Shown here in pieces: positions 17,754-27,510 of a stretch of DNA of 64,000 nt; the first letter of the stretch is position 1, and each line of letters begins with the position of its first letter. Location: the NCBI RefSeq assembly GCF_007997215.1, contig NZ_VORW01000006.1, forward strand, positions 62,001-126,000, in the 5' to 3' direction. The notes beneath the pieces are model-generated. The model was not told the origin of the DNA, did no database searches, and saw only the letters and a list, made by a program, of their open reading frames with translations. This DNA is from Algoriphagus aquimarinus. GTDB taxonomy: Bacteria > Bacteroidota > Bacteroidia > Cytophagales > Cyclobacteriaceae. The position numbers were made by a program, and so were the translations under genes.

Positions 17754-20582
17754 ATGGGAGAATTTTCTCTAAACCAACGATATACCAGTTCCGGAGAACC
17801 TGAACTCGGAGTGGGCATAGTGACAGAAGTCAGCAAAGGAAAGGTGCGGATATCTTTTCCTGTCTCAGAAGAAGTGCGAATGTATTCCATAGAAAGTGCT
17901 CCTTTGCTCCGAACGGTTTTTAAGCCTGGCCATACCATCGTAGATCAACAAGGACAAGCTATGTTGATTGAAGAAGTTAAACTCGAAGATGAGCTGTATG
18001 TGTACTATGGGGACGGCAGAGAGTTGGGCGAGGAAGAGCTTGGGGATGTGTCTACCTCCCATACGGTGGATGATAGACTTTTTGCGGGAGATGTAGATAC
18101 GCCTGAACTATTTGCCTTACGTAGAGAAACGCTTGATCACAATTATCAAAGAAGAATATCTCCGGTACATGGATTTGTAGGGGGTAAAATAGATTTGATT
18201 CCGCATCAATTGTATATAGCCCATGAAGTGAGTTCCCGGTTTGCGCCCCGTGTTTTGCTATCCGATCAGGTTGGTTTGGGCAAAACCATTGAGGCCTGTC
18301 TGATTCTGCATCGTTTGTTGGTAACGGGTAGGATTTCTAGGGTGCTGATTCTTGTTCCCGAATCCTTGATCCACCAGTGGTTTGTGGAGGTTTTGAGAAG
18401 ATTTAACCTATGGTTTAATATTTTCGATGAGGAACGTTGTAGGTCTCTTGAGAAAGGTGCGCCCGAAGGAAATCCTTTCCTTGATGATCAGTTGGTGATT
18501 TGTAGCATAGAGTTTCTGGCAGGTTCACAAAAGCGAACCAGGCAAGCCATTTCTGCCAATTGGGACATGCTAGTAGTCGATGAAGCGCATCACCTGGAAT
18601 GGTCTGTGGACGAGGTAAGTCCCGAGTATAGCATTGTAGAATTGTTGAGTCAGGTAGCCAAAGGATTGCTGCTGCTAACTGCTACGCCGGAACAGTTGGG
18701 GGTAGAAAGTCATTTTGCACGACTGCGATTACTGGATCCAAATAGGTATAACAATTACGATGATTTTATCAATGAATCTGATGGTACCAAAGACATTGCT
18801 GTTATAGTCGAAAAGCTTTCCACAGGCAAAGCTTTAAAAGTGAAAGAAATAAGCCTGCTGGAAGATATTTTTTCTAAGGAAAGAATCGCTTTGCTAGCTA
18901 ATAAGGATGAACTGACTAGGCACAATCTTATAGAAGATTTGCTTGATCAGCATGGCCCGGGAAGAGTTTTGTTTCGAAATACCCGATTGGCCATGAGCGG
19001 ATTTCCTAAGCGCATTGCCCAGCTGATTCCTATCAAGGAACAGGAAAATCATAGTCTTTGGATTGAACGGTTGAGGAAGGAGTTTTCCTATGATATGGAA
19101 CATTCTTCCGAACCAAAACCAGAGCAGGAATTTTGGTTTGATGAAGATCCGAGAGTGAAGTGGCTTGTAGGGAAAATGGAGGAATTGCAGGATGCAAAGA
19201 TATTGTTGATATGCAGCTCCAAAGAAAAGGTACTGGCATTGGAATCGGCTTTAGGTGATTATCCAGAGTTTACGGCAAGCGTTTTCCACGAAGACCTCAC
19301 GCTTGTACAGCGCGATAGGAATGCTGCATGGTTTGCTGAGTCTGAAGGGGCTCAACTATTAATCTGCTCTGAAATAGGGAGTGAGGGTAGAAATTTCCAA
19401 TTCGCACATCATCTTATACTGTTTGACATGCCCTTCCATCCCGAATTGCTGGAGCAGAGAATCGGCCGTCTTGACCGCATAGGGCAGAAGGAGGATATTA
19501 CTATCCATATTCCATATCTGCTAGGCAGCCCACAAGAACTCCTTGTCAAGTGGTTTCATGAAGGCTTGGATGCTTTCAATACTAATCTGGAAGGAGGGAA
19601 TATTATCTCTAAACTATTCAGCAAGCGATTACTTGCTATTTCTGAATTAGAATCGGTTGAAGCAGTGAAGTCTGAACTGGAAGTTTTGATTTCTGAAACT
19701 GCTGAATATCAAAAAGAACTAAAGAGAAATCTTGCAGAGGGACGCGATAAGTTGCTGGAGATGAATTCATTTCGTCCGAAAGTAGCAGAGAAACTAATTG
19801 AACAAATTCAGGCGGAAGATAATGACCCCGCTCTGGAAACTTACCTGACTAAAGTCTTTCGATATTTTGATATAGAGATGGAAGACTTGGCGTCCAGGAC
19901 GTACCTATTACATCCTGCATCCTATAGTGCTGAAGTGTTCCCTTCCATTCCGAAGGAGGGAGTTCAGGTGACATTCGATAGAAAAAGAGCACTCAGCAGA
20001 GAGGATGTGAGCTTTCTTACCTGGGATCACCCCATGGCAAACGGTGCCATTGATAAAATGCTGAGTTCGACCCTAGGAACAGCCAGTTGTGGATTGATTC
20101 GGGGCACCGGTAGTCCTGGGCTATTACTTGAATTGATTTTTGTTCTCGAAACAGCAGGCAAGCAGAGTATTGATATTGACCGCTTCCTCGCAGATACACC
20201 GCTGAGAATTGTGGTAGACCATACGGGAAAAGAAGTGACAGAAAGCTATACAATTGCAATGCTCAACAAAAACGTAGTACCCGGCAGAATAGATCCCTTG
20301 CTGGAAAATGATGTATTTGTAGACACTTTATTGCCCAATATGATTTCATCTGCCACAAAAATCGCTGAGCAGCTGGGAGAAAAAGAAATAAACAGGGGTT
20401 TAGACCGAATGAAACGCACATTGGATCATGAGATCAATCGACTGACTGCCTTACAAAAAAAGAATAAGGACATTAGGGCCAGCGAAATTCAGACAGCATT
20501 GGAAGAGCGAAATACATTATCAGCCCTGATAAATAAAGCTAGGGTGCGTTTGGATGCTGTGCAGCTAATCAGGAAGGAATAG
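17754..20582 (+). CDS. rapA: RapA-like SNF2-family RNA polymerase-recycling ATPase
   Basis: 942 residues, close to the 968 of E. coli RapA, with collinear similarity from the N-terminus. Two Tudor-like domains span ~1-100 (YTSSGEPELGVGIVTEVSKG, FKPGHTIV). The linker DRLFAGDVDTPELFALR and PHQLYIAHEVSSRFAPRVLL lead into the SNF2 motor: motif I DQVGLGKT (~169-176), motif II DEAH (~275) and motif III TATPEQLG. Motif V (SEIGSEGRNFQFAHHL) and motif VI (QRIGRLDRIGQ, ~575) follow. The RapA C-terminal region ends in a coiled coil. RapA releases RNA polymerase from post-termination or stalled complexes. It has no operon partner here. Asp-Gln replaces the usual Asp-Glu before Walker A, probably harmless. 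Confidence 0.93.
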   Translation: MGEFSLNQRYTSSGEPELGVGIVTEVSKGKVRISFPVSEEVRMYSIESAPLLRTVFKPGHTIVDQQGQAMLIEEVKLEDELYVYYGDGRELGEEELGDVSTSHTVDDRLFAGDVDTPELFALRRETLDHNYQRRISPVHGFVGGKIDLIPHQLYIAHEVSSRFAPRVLLSDQVGLGKTIEACLILHRLLVTGRISRVLILVPESLIHQWFVEVLRRFNLWFNIFDEERCRSLEKGAPEGNPFLDDQLVICSIEFLAGSQKRTRQAISANWDMLVVDEAHHLEWSVDEVSPEYSIVELLSQVAKGLLLLTATPEQLGVESHFARLRLLDPNRYNNYDDFINESDGTKDIAVIVEKLSTGKALKVKEISLLEDIFSKERIALLANKDELTRHNLIEDLLDQHGPGRVLFRNTRLAMSGFPKRIAQLIPIKEQENHSLWIERLRKEFSYDMEHSSEPKPEQEFWFDEDPRVKWLVGKMEELQDAKILLICSSKEKVLALESALGDYPEFTASVFHEDLTLVQRDRNAAWFAESEGAQLLICSEIGSEGRNFQFAHHLILFDMPFHPELLEQRIGRLDRIGQKEDITIHIPYLLGSPQELLVKWFHEGLDAFNTNLEGGNIISKLFSKRLLAISELESVEAVKSELEVLISETAEYQKELKRNLAEGRDKLLEMNSFRPKVAEKLIEQIQAEDNDPALETYLTKVFRYFDIEMEDLASRTYLLHPASYSAEVFPSIPKEGVQVTFDRKRALSREDVSFLTWDHPMANGAIDKMLSSTLGTASCGLIRGTGSPGLLLELIFVLETAGKQSIDIDRFLADTPLRIVVDHTGKEVTESYTIAMLNKNVVPGRIDPLLENDVFVDTLLPNMISSATKIAEQLGEKEINRGLDRMKRTLDHEINRLTALQKKNKDIRASEIQTALEERNTLSALINKARVRLDAVQLIRKE

Positions 20583-20751
20583 CCTTGGTAGCTGTTAATT
20601 GATGGCAAACGGATATCAGCTGATCAGTGCATAAATCATATTAAGCGACTCTTTTGAGAAGTAATTTTAAGTTTACAGAATCACATTTAAAAACCAGATT
20701 ATTAAGCGATTTTTTTAATCTTTATTGGACTAAAGTGAATAGCGAAAAAAT

Positions 20752-22137
20752 ATGACCTTAGATTACCCTTCGATATTGTTTTTTTTAGCGCTGAATAATT
20801 TATTCATTATAGCCTTATTCATCTATCAATATTTTTACCATCATAAGCGATGGTATCTGCTGTTAGTTGCACTAGGGGTTTCGTTTCAGGTAATCGCTAT
20901 TGTTCTGTTTAATTTTAGAGATCATTTTCCTCCTTTATTTTCAACCCGGATAAGCAATTTCCTTATGATTTCCAGTTTTGCACTGACATCATTTGGCCTT
21001 CTTTCTTTCGATGGTAAAATCCGAAAAAAACTCTTGTGGGTTTTCATTGCTGCCGTACTTCTGGTTTATTCCTGCATTTTAATCGTCGAAGAAAACAATA
21101 CAATGCTTAATGTAATACGGATAGCATCCTCTTCATTTTTCTTAGGTGTTGGCTCCTATTATCTTTTTACCAATAAGAATAAGTACAAATCCGCTTTACT
21201 GATAAGTGGAGTGCTTTTGATCTATTCATTGTTCCAGGTTATCAGGGCTTTTTATATTTACCAATTAGATCAATCTTATATTTATACAACTAATTCAGTC
21301 ATTGGTAATTGGTTTCTGATAATTTCACTTTTTGTCATAAGTGGTTCCTGCATAGGTTTCATTATGCTTTTAAAAGAGATAGATCAAAAAACCATACTTG
21401 AAAAAAATATAATAATACAACAGGGTAAACTTAAACTCGAGGAATTAAACCTAACCCAAAACAAGTTATTTTCCATCATAGCACACGATTTAAGAAATCC
21501 ATTTAACAATATTATAGGCCTTTCTGAGTTCCTCAAAGAAAGTGATATGGATGAAGTAGAGTCTGAAGAATACATTGACCTAATTAACTCTACTGCAAAA
21601 AACACCCTTAATTTGCTTGATAACTTATTGAACTGGGCAAAATCACAGACGGGGGAATTACGTTTTATCCCAGAAAAAATCATACTGTCCAAAGTCATAA
21701 CTGAGACACTCTGGCTTAAAGAATCACTTGCAAAGGCTAAAAATATTTCTTTGAATTATGCCCTTTCAACTGATATCGAATTATATACAGACAGAAATAT
21801 TTTGGGGACTATTTTGCGAAATCTAATTTCTAACGCAATAAAATTCACCAATAAAGGAGGGTCTATTGATATCCTTGCAACTACAAGCGAGGATGAAGTG
21901 GAGATTTCTGTTTGCGACAATGGAGTAGGAATGAGCGTAGAGACCATACGTAAGATTTTTGACCCATCCACTACCATGACATCCCTAGGTACTGATAACG
22001 AAGGTGGTTCGGGCTTAGGTCTAGTTCTTTGCAGAGAGTTTGTGAAAAGACTTGATGGGCATCTTTGGGTTGAAAGTGTAGAGGGACAAGGAAGTAATTT
22101 CAAGTTTACCCTTCCTTTAACTAGAAAGGGAGAATAA
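20752..22137 (+). CDS. membrane sensor histidine kinase with multi-helix input domain
   Basis: 461 residues. Residues 1-215 contain about seven hydrophobic helices (for example IVLFFLALNNLFIIALFIYQ, FLMISSFALTSFGLLSF and WFLIISLFVISGSCIGFIMLL), a 7TM-like sensor. A short coiled linker precedes HisKA with phospho-His in LFSIIAHDLRNPFNNIIGL (~245) and a HATPase with NLISNAIKFT, VCDNGVGMS and GGSGLGLVLC. No receiver domain and no adjacent regulator gene are present, so its partner is elsewhere (orphan kinase). The signal is unknown. The DUF-type 7TM input is typical for Cytophagales kinases. Confidence 0.9.
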   Translation: MTLDYPSILFFLALNNLFIIALFIYQYFYHHKRWYLLLVALGVSFQVIAIVLFNFRDHFPPLFSTRISNFLMISSFALTSFGLLSFDGKIRKKLLWVFIAAVLLVYSCILIVEENNTMLNVIRIASSSFFLGVGSYYLFTNKNKYKSALLISGVLLIYSLFQVIRAFYIYQLDQSYIYTTNSVIGNWFLIISLFVISGSCIGFIMLLKEIDQKTILEKNIIIQQGKLKLEELNLTQNKLFSIIAHDLRNPFNNIIGLSEFLKESDMDEVESEEYIDLINSTAKNTLNLLDNLLNWAKSQTGELRFIPEKIILSKVITETLWLKESLAKAKNISLNYALSTDIELYTDRNILGTILRNLISNAIKFTNKGGSIDILATTSEDEVEISVCDNGVGMSVETIRKIFDPSTTMTSLGTDNEGGSGLGLVLCREFVKRLDGHLWVESVEGQGSNFKFTLPLTRKGE

Positions 22138-22470
22138 GGATGGTGCAATGGACTAGGTTTAGTTACTCTCGACCACTGTGCAGGGCTAGAACTGGAAAAA
22201 CATCAAACTAAGTGTTTTACTGAATTTCAACCTTTCAGCATTGTTTGAGATAAAAACAGCTTGATTATCTGATTTTCTACCATTAAAAAGCATAATAAGA
22301 TTTGGTAATCCCGATAGGAATCGGAACATTCATTGAGGCCGCTTCGGTCTCCTGATAATTATGGGGATGTCTTCCAGCCACATTGAACGAGGGAATTTAA
22401 GTGGTTGCCTGTAGTTATATTTTACAATAGAATATTGGCACACTTGCGGTCAATCATAAAATGCTTTCAT
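22138..22470. other. intergenic region with a degenerate REP-like repeat
   Basis: Around 22155-22190, TTACTCTCGACCACTGTGC resembles the left part of the REP-like repeat near 49.58 kb (TTACTCCCGACTACTGTAC). A small hairpin GAGGCCGCTTCGGTCTC occurs at ~22335-22352. No gene is apparent, and the PhyH start is best placed at 22471. Confidence 0.4.
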
Positions 22471-23208
22471 ATGCTCACCAAACAAGAAATCGAATTTTTA
22501 GATACCTATGGGTATCTCAATTTAGGTCAACTATTAACTGCAGAACAAGTCACACAAGTCAATGATAGAATTGATCAATTGATGCAGTCGGAGGGTGAAA
22601 ATGCAGGGGCAGAATTAGCAGAGTCGAAATACATCCGTCATCCGAAAGAAGAGGGGGCAGACCGCTTGGCTAATTTGGTTAATAAGGGACCCATTTTTGA
22701 TGTTTTTTATACCCATCCTCGTGTGCTGGCTGGTATTGAGGCTGTTTTGGGTCAGTCATACAAATTATCCTCGCTCAATTATCGAGCTGCAAAACCCAAT
22801 CAAGGTCTTCAAAAACTTCATGTAGATTGGAAAAATACGGTCGTGAATGGCTCGTACCAAGTTTGCAATAGCATTTGGCTTTTTGACGATTTCACGGAGC
22901 ATAATGGTTCAACGCGAATCGTGCCAAAATCACATAAATTAAGCTCTCTACCCGATGAAGTAATGGCGGATCCTCTTGACAAACATCCTGACGAAATCCG
23001 AATCATAGCCCCTGCGGGCTCGGTTTTTATATTTAACTCACATGTTTGGCATGGAGGGACTACTAATCAAACTAACCAGGTACGACGAAGTATTCACAGT
23101 TATTTCTGCAGCAGAGAGCAACCCCAACAGATTGATCAAAAGAAGTATATCACCGAGGAAACTTCACAGAGAATTGGTGATAAAGGGAGGCATATTTTGG
23201 ATGTATAA
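22471..23208 (+). CDS. phytanoyl-CoA dioxygenase (PhyH) family protein
   Basis: The start is set at MLTKQEIEFLDTYGYLN (22471), which matches the usual PhyH N-terminus; 22 upstream residues are dropped. The 245-residue protein has the iron-binding facial triad: HxD in QKLHVDWKN (~116-118) and the distal His in IFNSHVWHGGTTN (~190-194). The 2-oxoglutarate-binding Arg is likely in QVRRSIHSYF. The family comprises non-haem Fe(II)/2-oxoglutarate oxygenases acting on lipids or small natural products. No operon partner identifies a substrate. A cytoplasmic enzyme is expected. Confidence 0.9.
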   Translation: MLTKQEIEFLDTYGYLNLGQLLTAEQVTQVNDRIDQLMQSEGENAGAELAESKYIRHPKEEGADRLANLVNKGPIFDVFYTHPRVLAGIEAVLGQSYKLSSLNYRAAKPNQGLQKLHVDWKNTVVNGSYQVCNSIWLFDDFTEHNGSTRIVPKSHKLSSLPDEVMADPLDKHPDEIRIIAPAGSVFIFNSHVWHGGTTNQTNQVRRSIHSYFCSREQPQQIDQKKYITEETSQRIGDKGRHILDV

Positions 23209-23330
23209 GGTTCATTGTTTTATCTGTCTCAATTTCTTCCGGGCACTATAGGAATGAAAAAGATAGGGTGAATTTAGAACTTATACTTTTCTGGATTATG
23301 CGTTTGTAATTATATTTAGGATAATTTCTA

Positions 23331-24047
23331 TCAATAGAAAAGCTCAGCGTAAGAAAGGGCAAAGTTTTGCCAAAGACTACTTTCATTGATCTGCCAAAGT
23401 GCCGAGCCAACCAGCAAAAACAAGAATACCACGAGGGAAGGTTTGTAGTCGTTTTTCTTCACCAAGTCAATACCTAACAATGTGCCTACAATCAGGAGAT
23501 CAATACCATCTGTTATAGTAAAAGCGACATAAGGTGATATATCAAAGCTGGCAAGAAGACCACGTCCCACACCAGGCCCAATAGCTAAAATTCCGGTACC
23601 AATCATATAGCGCATATGTGCTGATGGTATTTTGCGGTAGCCCATGGCTAATGCCCAAAAGATGGCGAAAGTGAAGAATCCACGAATATCAAGCACCATA
23701 AAACCCAGGTTTTCGCTCTCAGAGAGAACATCCAAACCGCGCCAGTAAGAATCTCTCGTAACAAAGTACATTGAGAGGATAATCAAGGGCCCTAATACAA
23801 AAGCTACTTTACCGATGCTTCGGTGCAGTTTTGCCTTTTTTACATAAATCAACATTGGCTGAACTACTAATAATCCCAACCAAATCATTAAAAGGGCGCC
23901 GTGAATATGGATGATGTAAGTTGAATTTATGAAGTTTGGGAACTGGCTTGTGTAAGTTTCATAAAAACCCCATTGCACACCGATGATAATGACTACCATC
24001 AGCAGTGCTGTAAGGCGATAGGTGTTTTTTGTTTGGATGCTTAGCAT
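23331..24047 (-). CDS. seven-helix membrane protein (DUF2306-like)
   Basis: 238 residues with about seven hydrophobic helices. The motif HIHGALLMIWLGLLVVQPMLI, followed by KLHRSIGKVAFVLGP, resembles DUF2306 and related predicted haem- or quinone-linked membrane proteins, in which paired histidines and HR-x-G are conserved. Other helices include FFTFAIFWALAMGY and SLVVFLFLLVGSALW. No soluble domain is present. It is monocistronic. Function unknown; family assignment tentative. Confidence 0.75.
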   Translation of the reverse strand: MLSIQTKNTYRLTALLMVVIIIGVQWGFYETYTSQFPNFINSTYIIHIHGALLMIWLGLLVVQPMLIYVKKAKLHRSIGKVAFVLGPLIILSMYFVTRDSYWRGLDVLSESENLGFMVLDIRGFFTFAIFWALAMGYRKIPSAHMRYMIGTGILAIGPGVGRGLLASFDISPYVAFTITDGIDLLIVGTLLGIDLVKKNDYKPSLVVFLFLLVGSALWQINESSLWQNFALSYAELFY

Positions 24048-24250
24048 GAGTTTGGTGGTTCGGATCTAACTGACCAATTGATTTTATTTCGTTTATAAAA
24101 AATAACTAAATAATTACTTGGTAAAAATTTGAAATACAAAATAATATTTTTTTGTTAAAAATGTGCTTAGACAGGTAATATAGAATTGAGAATTATAAAA
24201 ATGATAGCGTGTAATTGACAATTTTTCAGGAAAGCTGTGACGAGTATAAA

Positions 24251-24315
24251 TAGGTATTTTACCTCCGGCCACTGTACGGAACTATGCCTAAACGGGGGGG
24301 GGGGGTCTAATGCCC
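24251..24315. repeat. degenerate REP-like element containing a 12-G run
   Basis: CTCCGGCCACTGTACGGAAC followed by TATGCCTAAACGGGG aligns with the REP-like copy near 49.58 kb. The terminal G run has grown to 12 (24294-24305), against 4-7 in other copies. It lies 8 bases 3' of the OCD stop codon. Confidence 0.5.
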
Positions 24316-24322
24316 GGTAGAC

Positions 24323-25264
24323 CTAGTTGATATTATATCTTTTATAAACCAGTAGCGCGGCGGCAAGGTCTTCTACAGCCAAACCGGCTGATTTGAAAAG
24401 TGTGATTTCTTCGCTTGAGGTTCTTCCAGGGTGAATGCCTTTGATCAGTTCCACGATGTCGGCTTTTACATCATTTTCTGTGATGATTCCTTCAGCGATA
24501 GGTAGTGCAAGTTCACCTGTCTCATGAAGAGCGCCGGCACGGGAATCAACGAAAATAGAACTCTTAAGAATAGCCTCGTCGTCAGTTTCACGGGTAGTTG
24601 GTTTATGAGAACCAATTAGATCTAAGTGTGTTCCGGGTTTTACCCAATCCCCTTTAATCACAGGAGTTTTAGAAAGCGTGGCACATGCGATAAGATCTGC
24701 CTGCCGTGCTGATTCTTCTAAATTAGTGACGCATTCTGCAAGGATTCCCTGATTCTTCAAACTCGCTACGAATTCTTTCATTTTAGTTGGATTTCGCATC
24801 CAAACTCTGACTTTTTTAAAGTTTCTCACCGCCATATGAGCATGAACTAAATGCTGAGCCACTTTTCCGCCACCCACGATCAATAGATTTTCAGCATCAT
24901 CTCTGCATAGGTAAGAGGCTGCAAGTGCCGAAGTACAAGCAGTTCTTCGGGCTGTGAGCTCAGTGGCATTCATCATAGCCAGAGGCTCGCCAGTTTTGGA
25001 ATTGCTCAAAATATATTGGGCAAAAATAGAAGGCATGTTTCGATTAGCATTTGCTGGAGCGACAGTGACCTGCTTCATTCCCATGTATTCGCTGTTCCAA
25101 ACCGGCATTAGGATCAAGGTGTTTTCATCTCCTTCTGCTGTGGTATAAAAGTGATGGTGCCGTAATGGCATGGTGTAGTCAGACTGAAAAATTTCTCGAA
25201 GTGCCTCTATCAGTTTTTTGTAATCTAGAAGTTCGATGATTTTCTCATCAGGGATAATAAGCAT
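24323..25264 (-). CDS. ornithine cyclodeaminase / mu-crystallin family protein
   Basis: 313 residues of the standard family length. The N-terminal dimerisation part shows MGMKQVTVAPANANRNMPS with the family Lys and EPLAMMNATELTARRTACTSALA. The Rossmann part has LLIVGGGKVAQHLVHAH (dinucleotide-binding loop, ~130) and later ADLIACATLSKTPVI and HLDLIGSHKPTTRETDD, where Asp is the probable catalytic residue. Members act as ornithine cyclodeaminase, ketimine reductase, or pyrroline-2-carboxylate reductase on D-hydroxyproline routes; sequence alone does not decide. The C-terminal segment is duplicated as a fossil near 38.0 kb. Confidence 0.9.
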   Translation of the reverse strand: MLIIPDEKIIELLDYKKLIEALREIFQSDYTMPLRHHHFYTTAEGDENTLILMPVWNSEYMGMKQVTVAPANANRNMPSIFAQYILSNSKTGEPLAMMNATELTARRTACTSALAASYLCRDDAENLLIVGGGKVAQHLVHAHMAVRNFKKVRVWMRNPTKMKEFVASLKNQGILAECVTNLEESARQADLIACATLSKTPVIKGDWVKPGTHLDLIGSHKPTTRETDDEAILKSSIFVDSRAGALHETGELALPIAEGIITENDVKADIVELIKGIHPGRTSSEEITLFKSAGLAVEDLAAALLVYKRYNIN

Positions 25265-25377
25265 TTTAGTTTCTTGAATTGGTCAAAGGGGTAAAGTTCG
25301 AGAAATACTTTACTAATTCTCTCTAAGTTTAGACTAGGATCATATGGTGAACTAGGTATGGTTTCACCTGATTCTAA

Positions 25378-27261
25378 TCATTCATTTTTGACTTTGAATG
25401 CAAGCAAAACATTTCCAGGCATTTCCCCAAACATGCTATAACCGGAATTGACGTAGAGCATGCCATCTGCCACCACAGGTGATGGGCCATCAATAGATCC
25501 ACCGTTGCCTTTTTGTCCATTTATAGTTTCATATTCTTTGACGGTATCAAACTCCCATAAGACAGATCCATCCTTGGTGGAATAAGCACGAACAAATCCA
25601 TTAAGGTCTCCTTCGAAGACGATCCCAGGAATGACAGTAGGCGCAGCAGAGTTGGATTGCTGACAGTTTTCTCGGGTAGAATCGTCGCAAGGCGGAGGAG
25701 ATACACTCCAAACTTTCTTCCCGGTTTGAAGATTGAGCGCATAGATTCCTGGTGTAGGAGAAATAGTTTCATCACTAGGATCTAAGGCAAAGACATTGTC
25801 TGAATTTGCAGCATAGACTAACTCGCCGTCAGTTGCCATGCCCCAATGGATGCCACCCAATGCTCCGCCTTTTCCGATCCGGGTTTGCCAAATAACTTCT
25901 CCACTTTCAGGGAGTAGGGCATGCACAACTCCTGATTTCTGTCCTACCACTAGCATATCTCTTTCATTTACTTTGTCATAGACAAGAATAGGTGCCATTC
26001 CGAAATCTACATCAGGGCCAGTTGGCGTGGGACAGTTAGGATTATCAGGACAGCCCATATTCCAAGTGTCATTTTTGGAGGCCTGCCAATTCCATTTTAA
26101 TTCTCCTGTTTTCAGATCCAGTGCCTGAATCGCATCACTGGTATTGGTGGCTGGAGCGGTATAGTTTTCACCGGTTCCAATAAATAGCAAACCTCTTTTT
26201 GCATCCACAGTAGGACTTGCCCAAACAGGAGCTCCTGAAGGTCCATAAATTGAGCCTCCATTTTCCTTTTTTCCGGAAATCTTGGCTTCCTCAGCGATTA
26301 CTTTATGCTTCCATATTTCAACTCCGGTTTTAGCATTCAGTGCGGTCACTCCACCTGAGGAGTTACAGCATTCATAGTTCGGGTCTTGAGTGGAGACTAT
26401 TTCGAAGGAAGTAATAGGCACATAAACGATCCCATCGTGCACCACTACAGAGCCAGTGACGCCGGAAAGTGGGTGCTGGCCGGCTCTTTTTTTCCAGTTT
26501 AACTCGCCGGTTTTGATGTCTAGGGAATACGTATTGGTCGCATAGTCGGCAAAGTATGCGGTGAGATTTTCATCCTCGGCGGTATAGGTAATTGCTCCCC
26601 GGATTGCAGCATTGGCCTGAAACGTCCATCCGATTTTACCTGTATGTCGATTCATTGCATAGACTTCTCCAAACTGACTTCCTACGATCAGCCAGTCTCC
26701 GACGATGGCTGGCTTACTTCGTACTACGGTTGCATTTGGAAAGGCAAAACTCCATTGTAACTCTAGTGATGAAACGTTTTCAGGTGTAATTCCTGCCTGT
26801 GCAGTAGATCGAAAGCCCGAACCTTCCATATCTCCACCCCAACCTGAATAGTTGAATTCTGACTGGGTATCTGCCTCCGAAATAGAGAAAGTGGTATAGG
26901 CAGATTCTGGAATTACAACTTTTACTAATTTCTTATTGGTCAAGTATTGGGCTACAGCCTCCCGCTCTTTCGAGCTTAATGGCTCTGCCTGAACTTGCAT
27001 TTTTCCCATGTTCAGAGCGGATAAGATCGCATGCGGAGACATTCCTGCTAACAGTCCTTTTGCTGGTGCCAGATTTGCGTTAGCTTCTGTATGGCAGGCA
27101 GCGCAGACTTTAGTATAGGTCTGTTCCCCAAGTTTTAACACTTCTTCTGAGATGGGGGCATCAGTTGCATCAGTGACGTTTTCTGAGGTGTTGTCGATGG
27201 ACTTTTGGCAGGAGGTGACTAAGAAAAAAGCTAGGATTACAAAAATTGAAAATTTGGACAT
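25378..27261 (-). CDS. haem-containing PQQ-dependent dehydrogenase lipoprotein
   Basis: The start is set at MSKFSIFVILAFFLVTSCQKS (27261), giving a lipoprotein signal with Cys at ~18; 20 upstream residues are dropped. A cytochrome c domain follows with CAACH (~53) and distal Met candidates. An eight-bladed PQQ beta-propeller with repeated W-motifs occupies ~150-620 (TGKIGWTFQA, TGELNWKKRAGQ, TGELKWNWQASKNDTWN, GSVLWEFDT). YECCNSSGG contains a vicinal Cys pair. The order haem-then-propeller resembles polyvinyl-alcohol-dehydrogenase-like quinohaemoproteins that oxidise alcohols in the periplasm. A PQQ biosynthesis locus is not in the window. A fragment of a close paralogue lies near 30.8-30.9 kb. 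Confidence 0.9.
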   Translation of the reverse strand: MSKFSIFVILAFFLVTSCQKSIDNTSENVTDATDAPISEEVLKLGEQTYTKVCAACHTEANANLAPAKGLLAGMSPHAILSALNMGKMQVQAEPLSSKEREAVAQYLTNKKLVKVVIPESAYTTFSISEADTQSEFNYSGWGGDMEGSGFRSTAQAGITPENVSSLELQWSFAFPNATVVRSKPAIVGDWLIVGSQFGEVYAMNRHTGKIGWTFQANAAIRGAITYTAEDENLTAYFADYATNTYSLDIKTGELNWKKRAGQHPLSGVTGSVVVHDGIVYVPITSFEIVSTQDPNYECCNSSGGVTALNAKTGVEIWKHKVIAEEAKISGKKENGGSIYGPSGAPVWASPTVDAKRGLLFIGTGENYTAPATNTSDAIQALDLKTGELKWNWQASKNDTWNMGCPDNPNCPTPTGPDVDFGMAPILVYDKVNERDMLVVGQKSGVVHALLPESGEVIWQTRIGKGGALGGIHWGMATDGELVYAANSDNVFALDPSDETISPTPGIYALNLQTGKKVWSVSPPPCDDSTRENCQQSNSAAPTVIPGIVFEGDLNGFVRAYSTKDGSVLWEFDTVKEYETINGQKGNGGSIDGPSPVVADGMLYVNSGYSMFGEMPGNVLLAFKVKNE

Positions 27262-27510
27262 AAGGGTAGTGTGTAAAGAAGTTTGGGAAGTTGATAAAAA
27301 AACTTTCTTAATATAAAGCATTGATTTATAGAATAAAAGGTATGCTGGTGTAAGGAAGTCTTGAAAAAGTTCAAAAAATAGATTTGTGCTATATAAAGGG
27401 GGAGGGTTAGTTTGTGAGCTTTAGCTAAATAACCTGTCCAATGCTGGAATTACATCTGGCGGTGGTAAAGGAGAGTAATCATTGTTAACCTCCTTTTTAT
27501 TTAACTCCAA

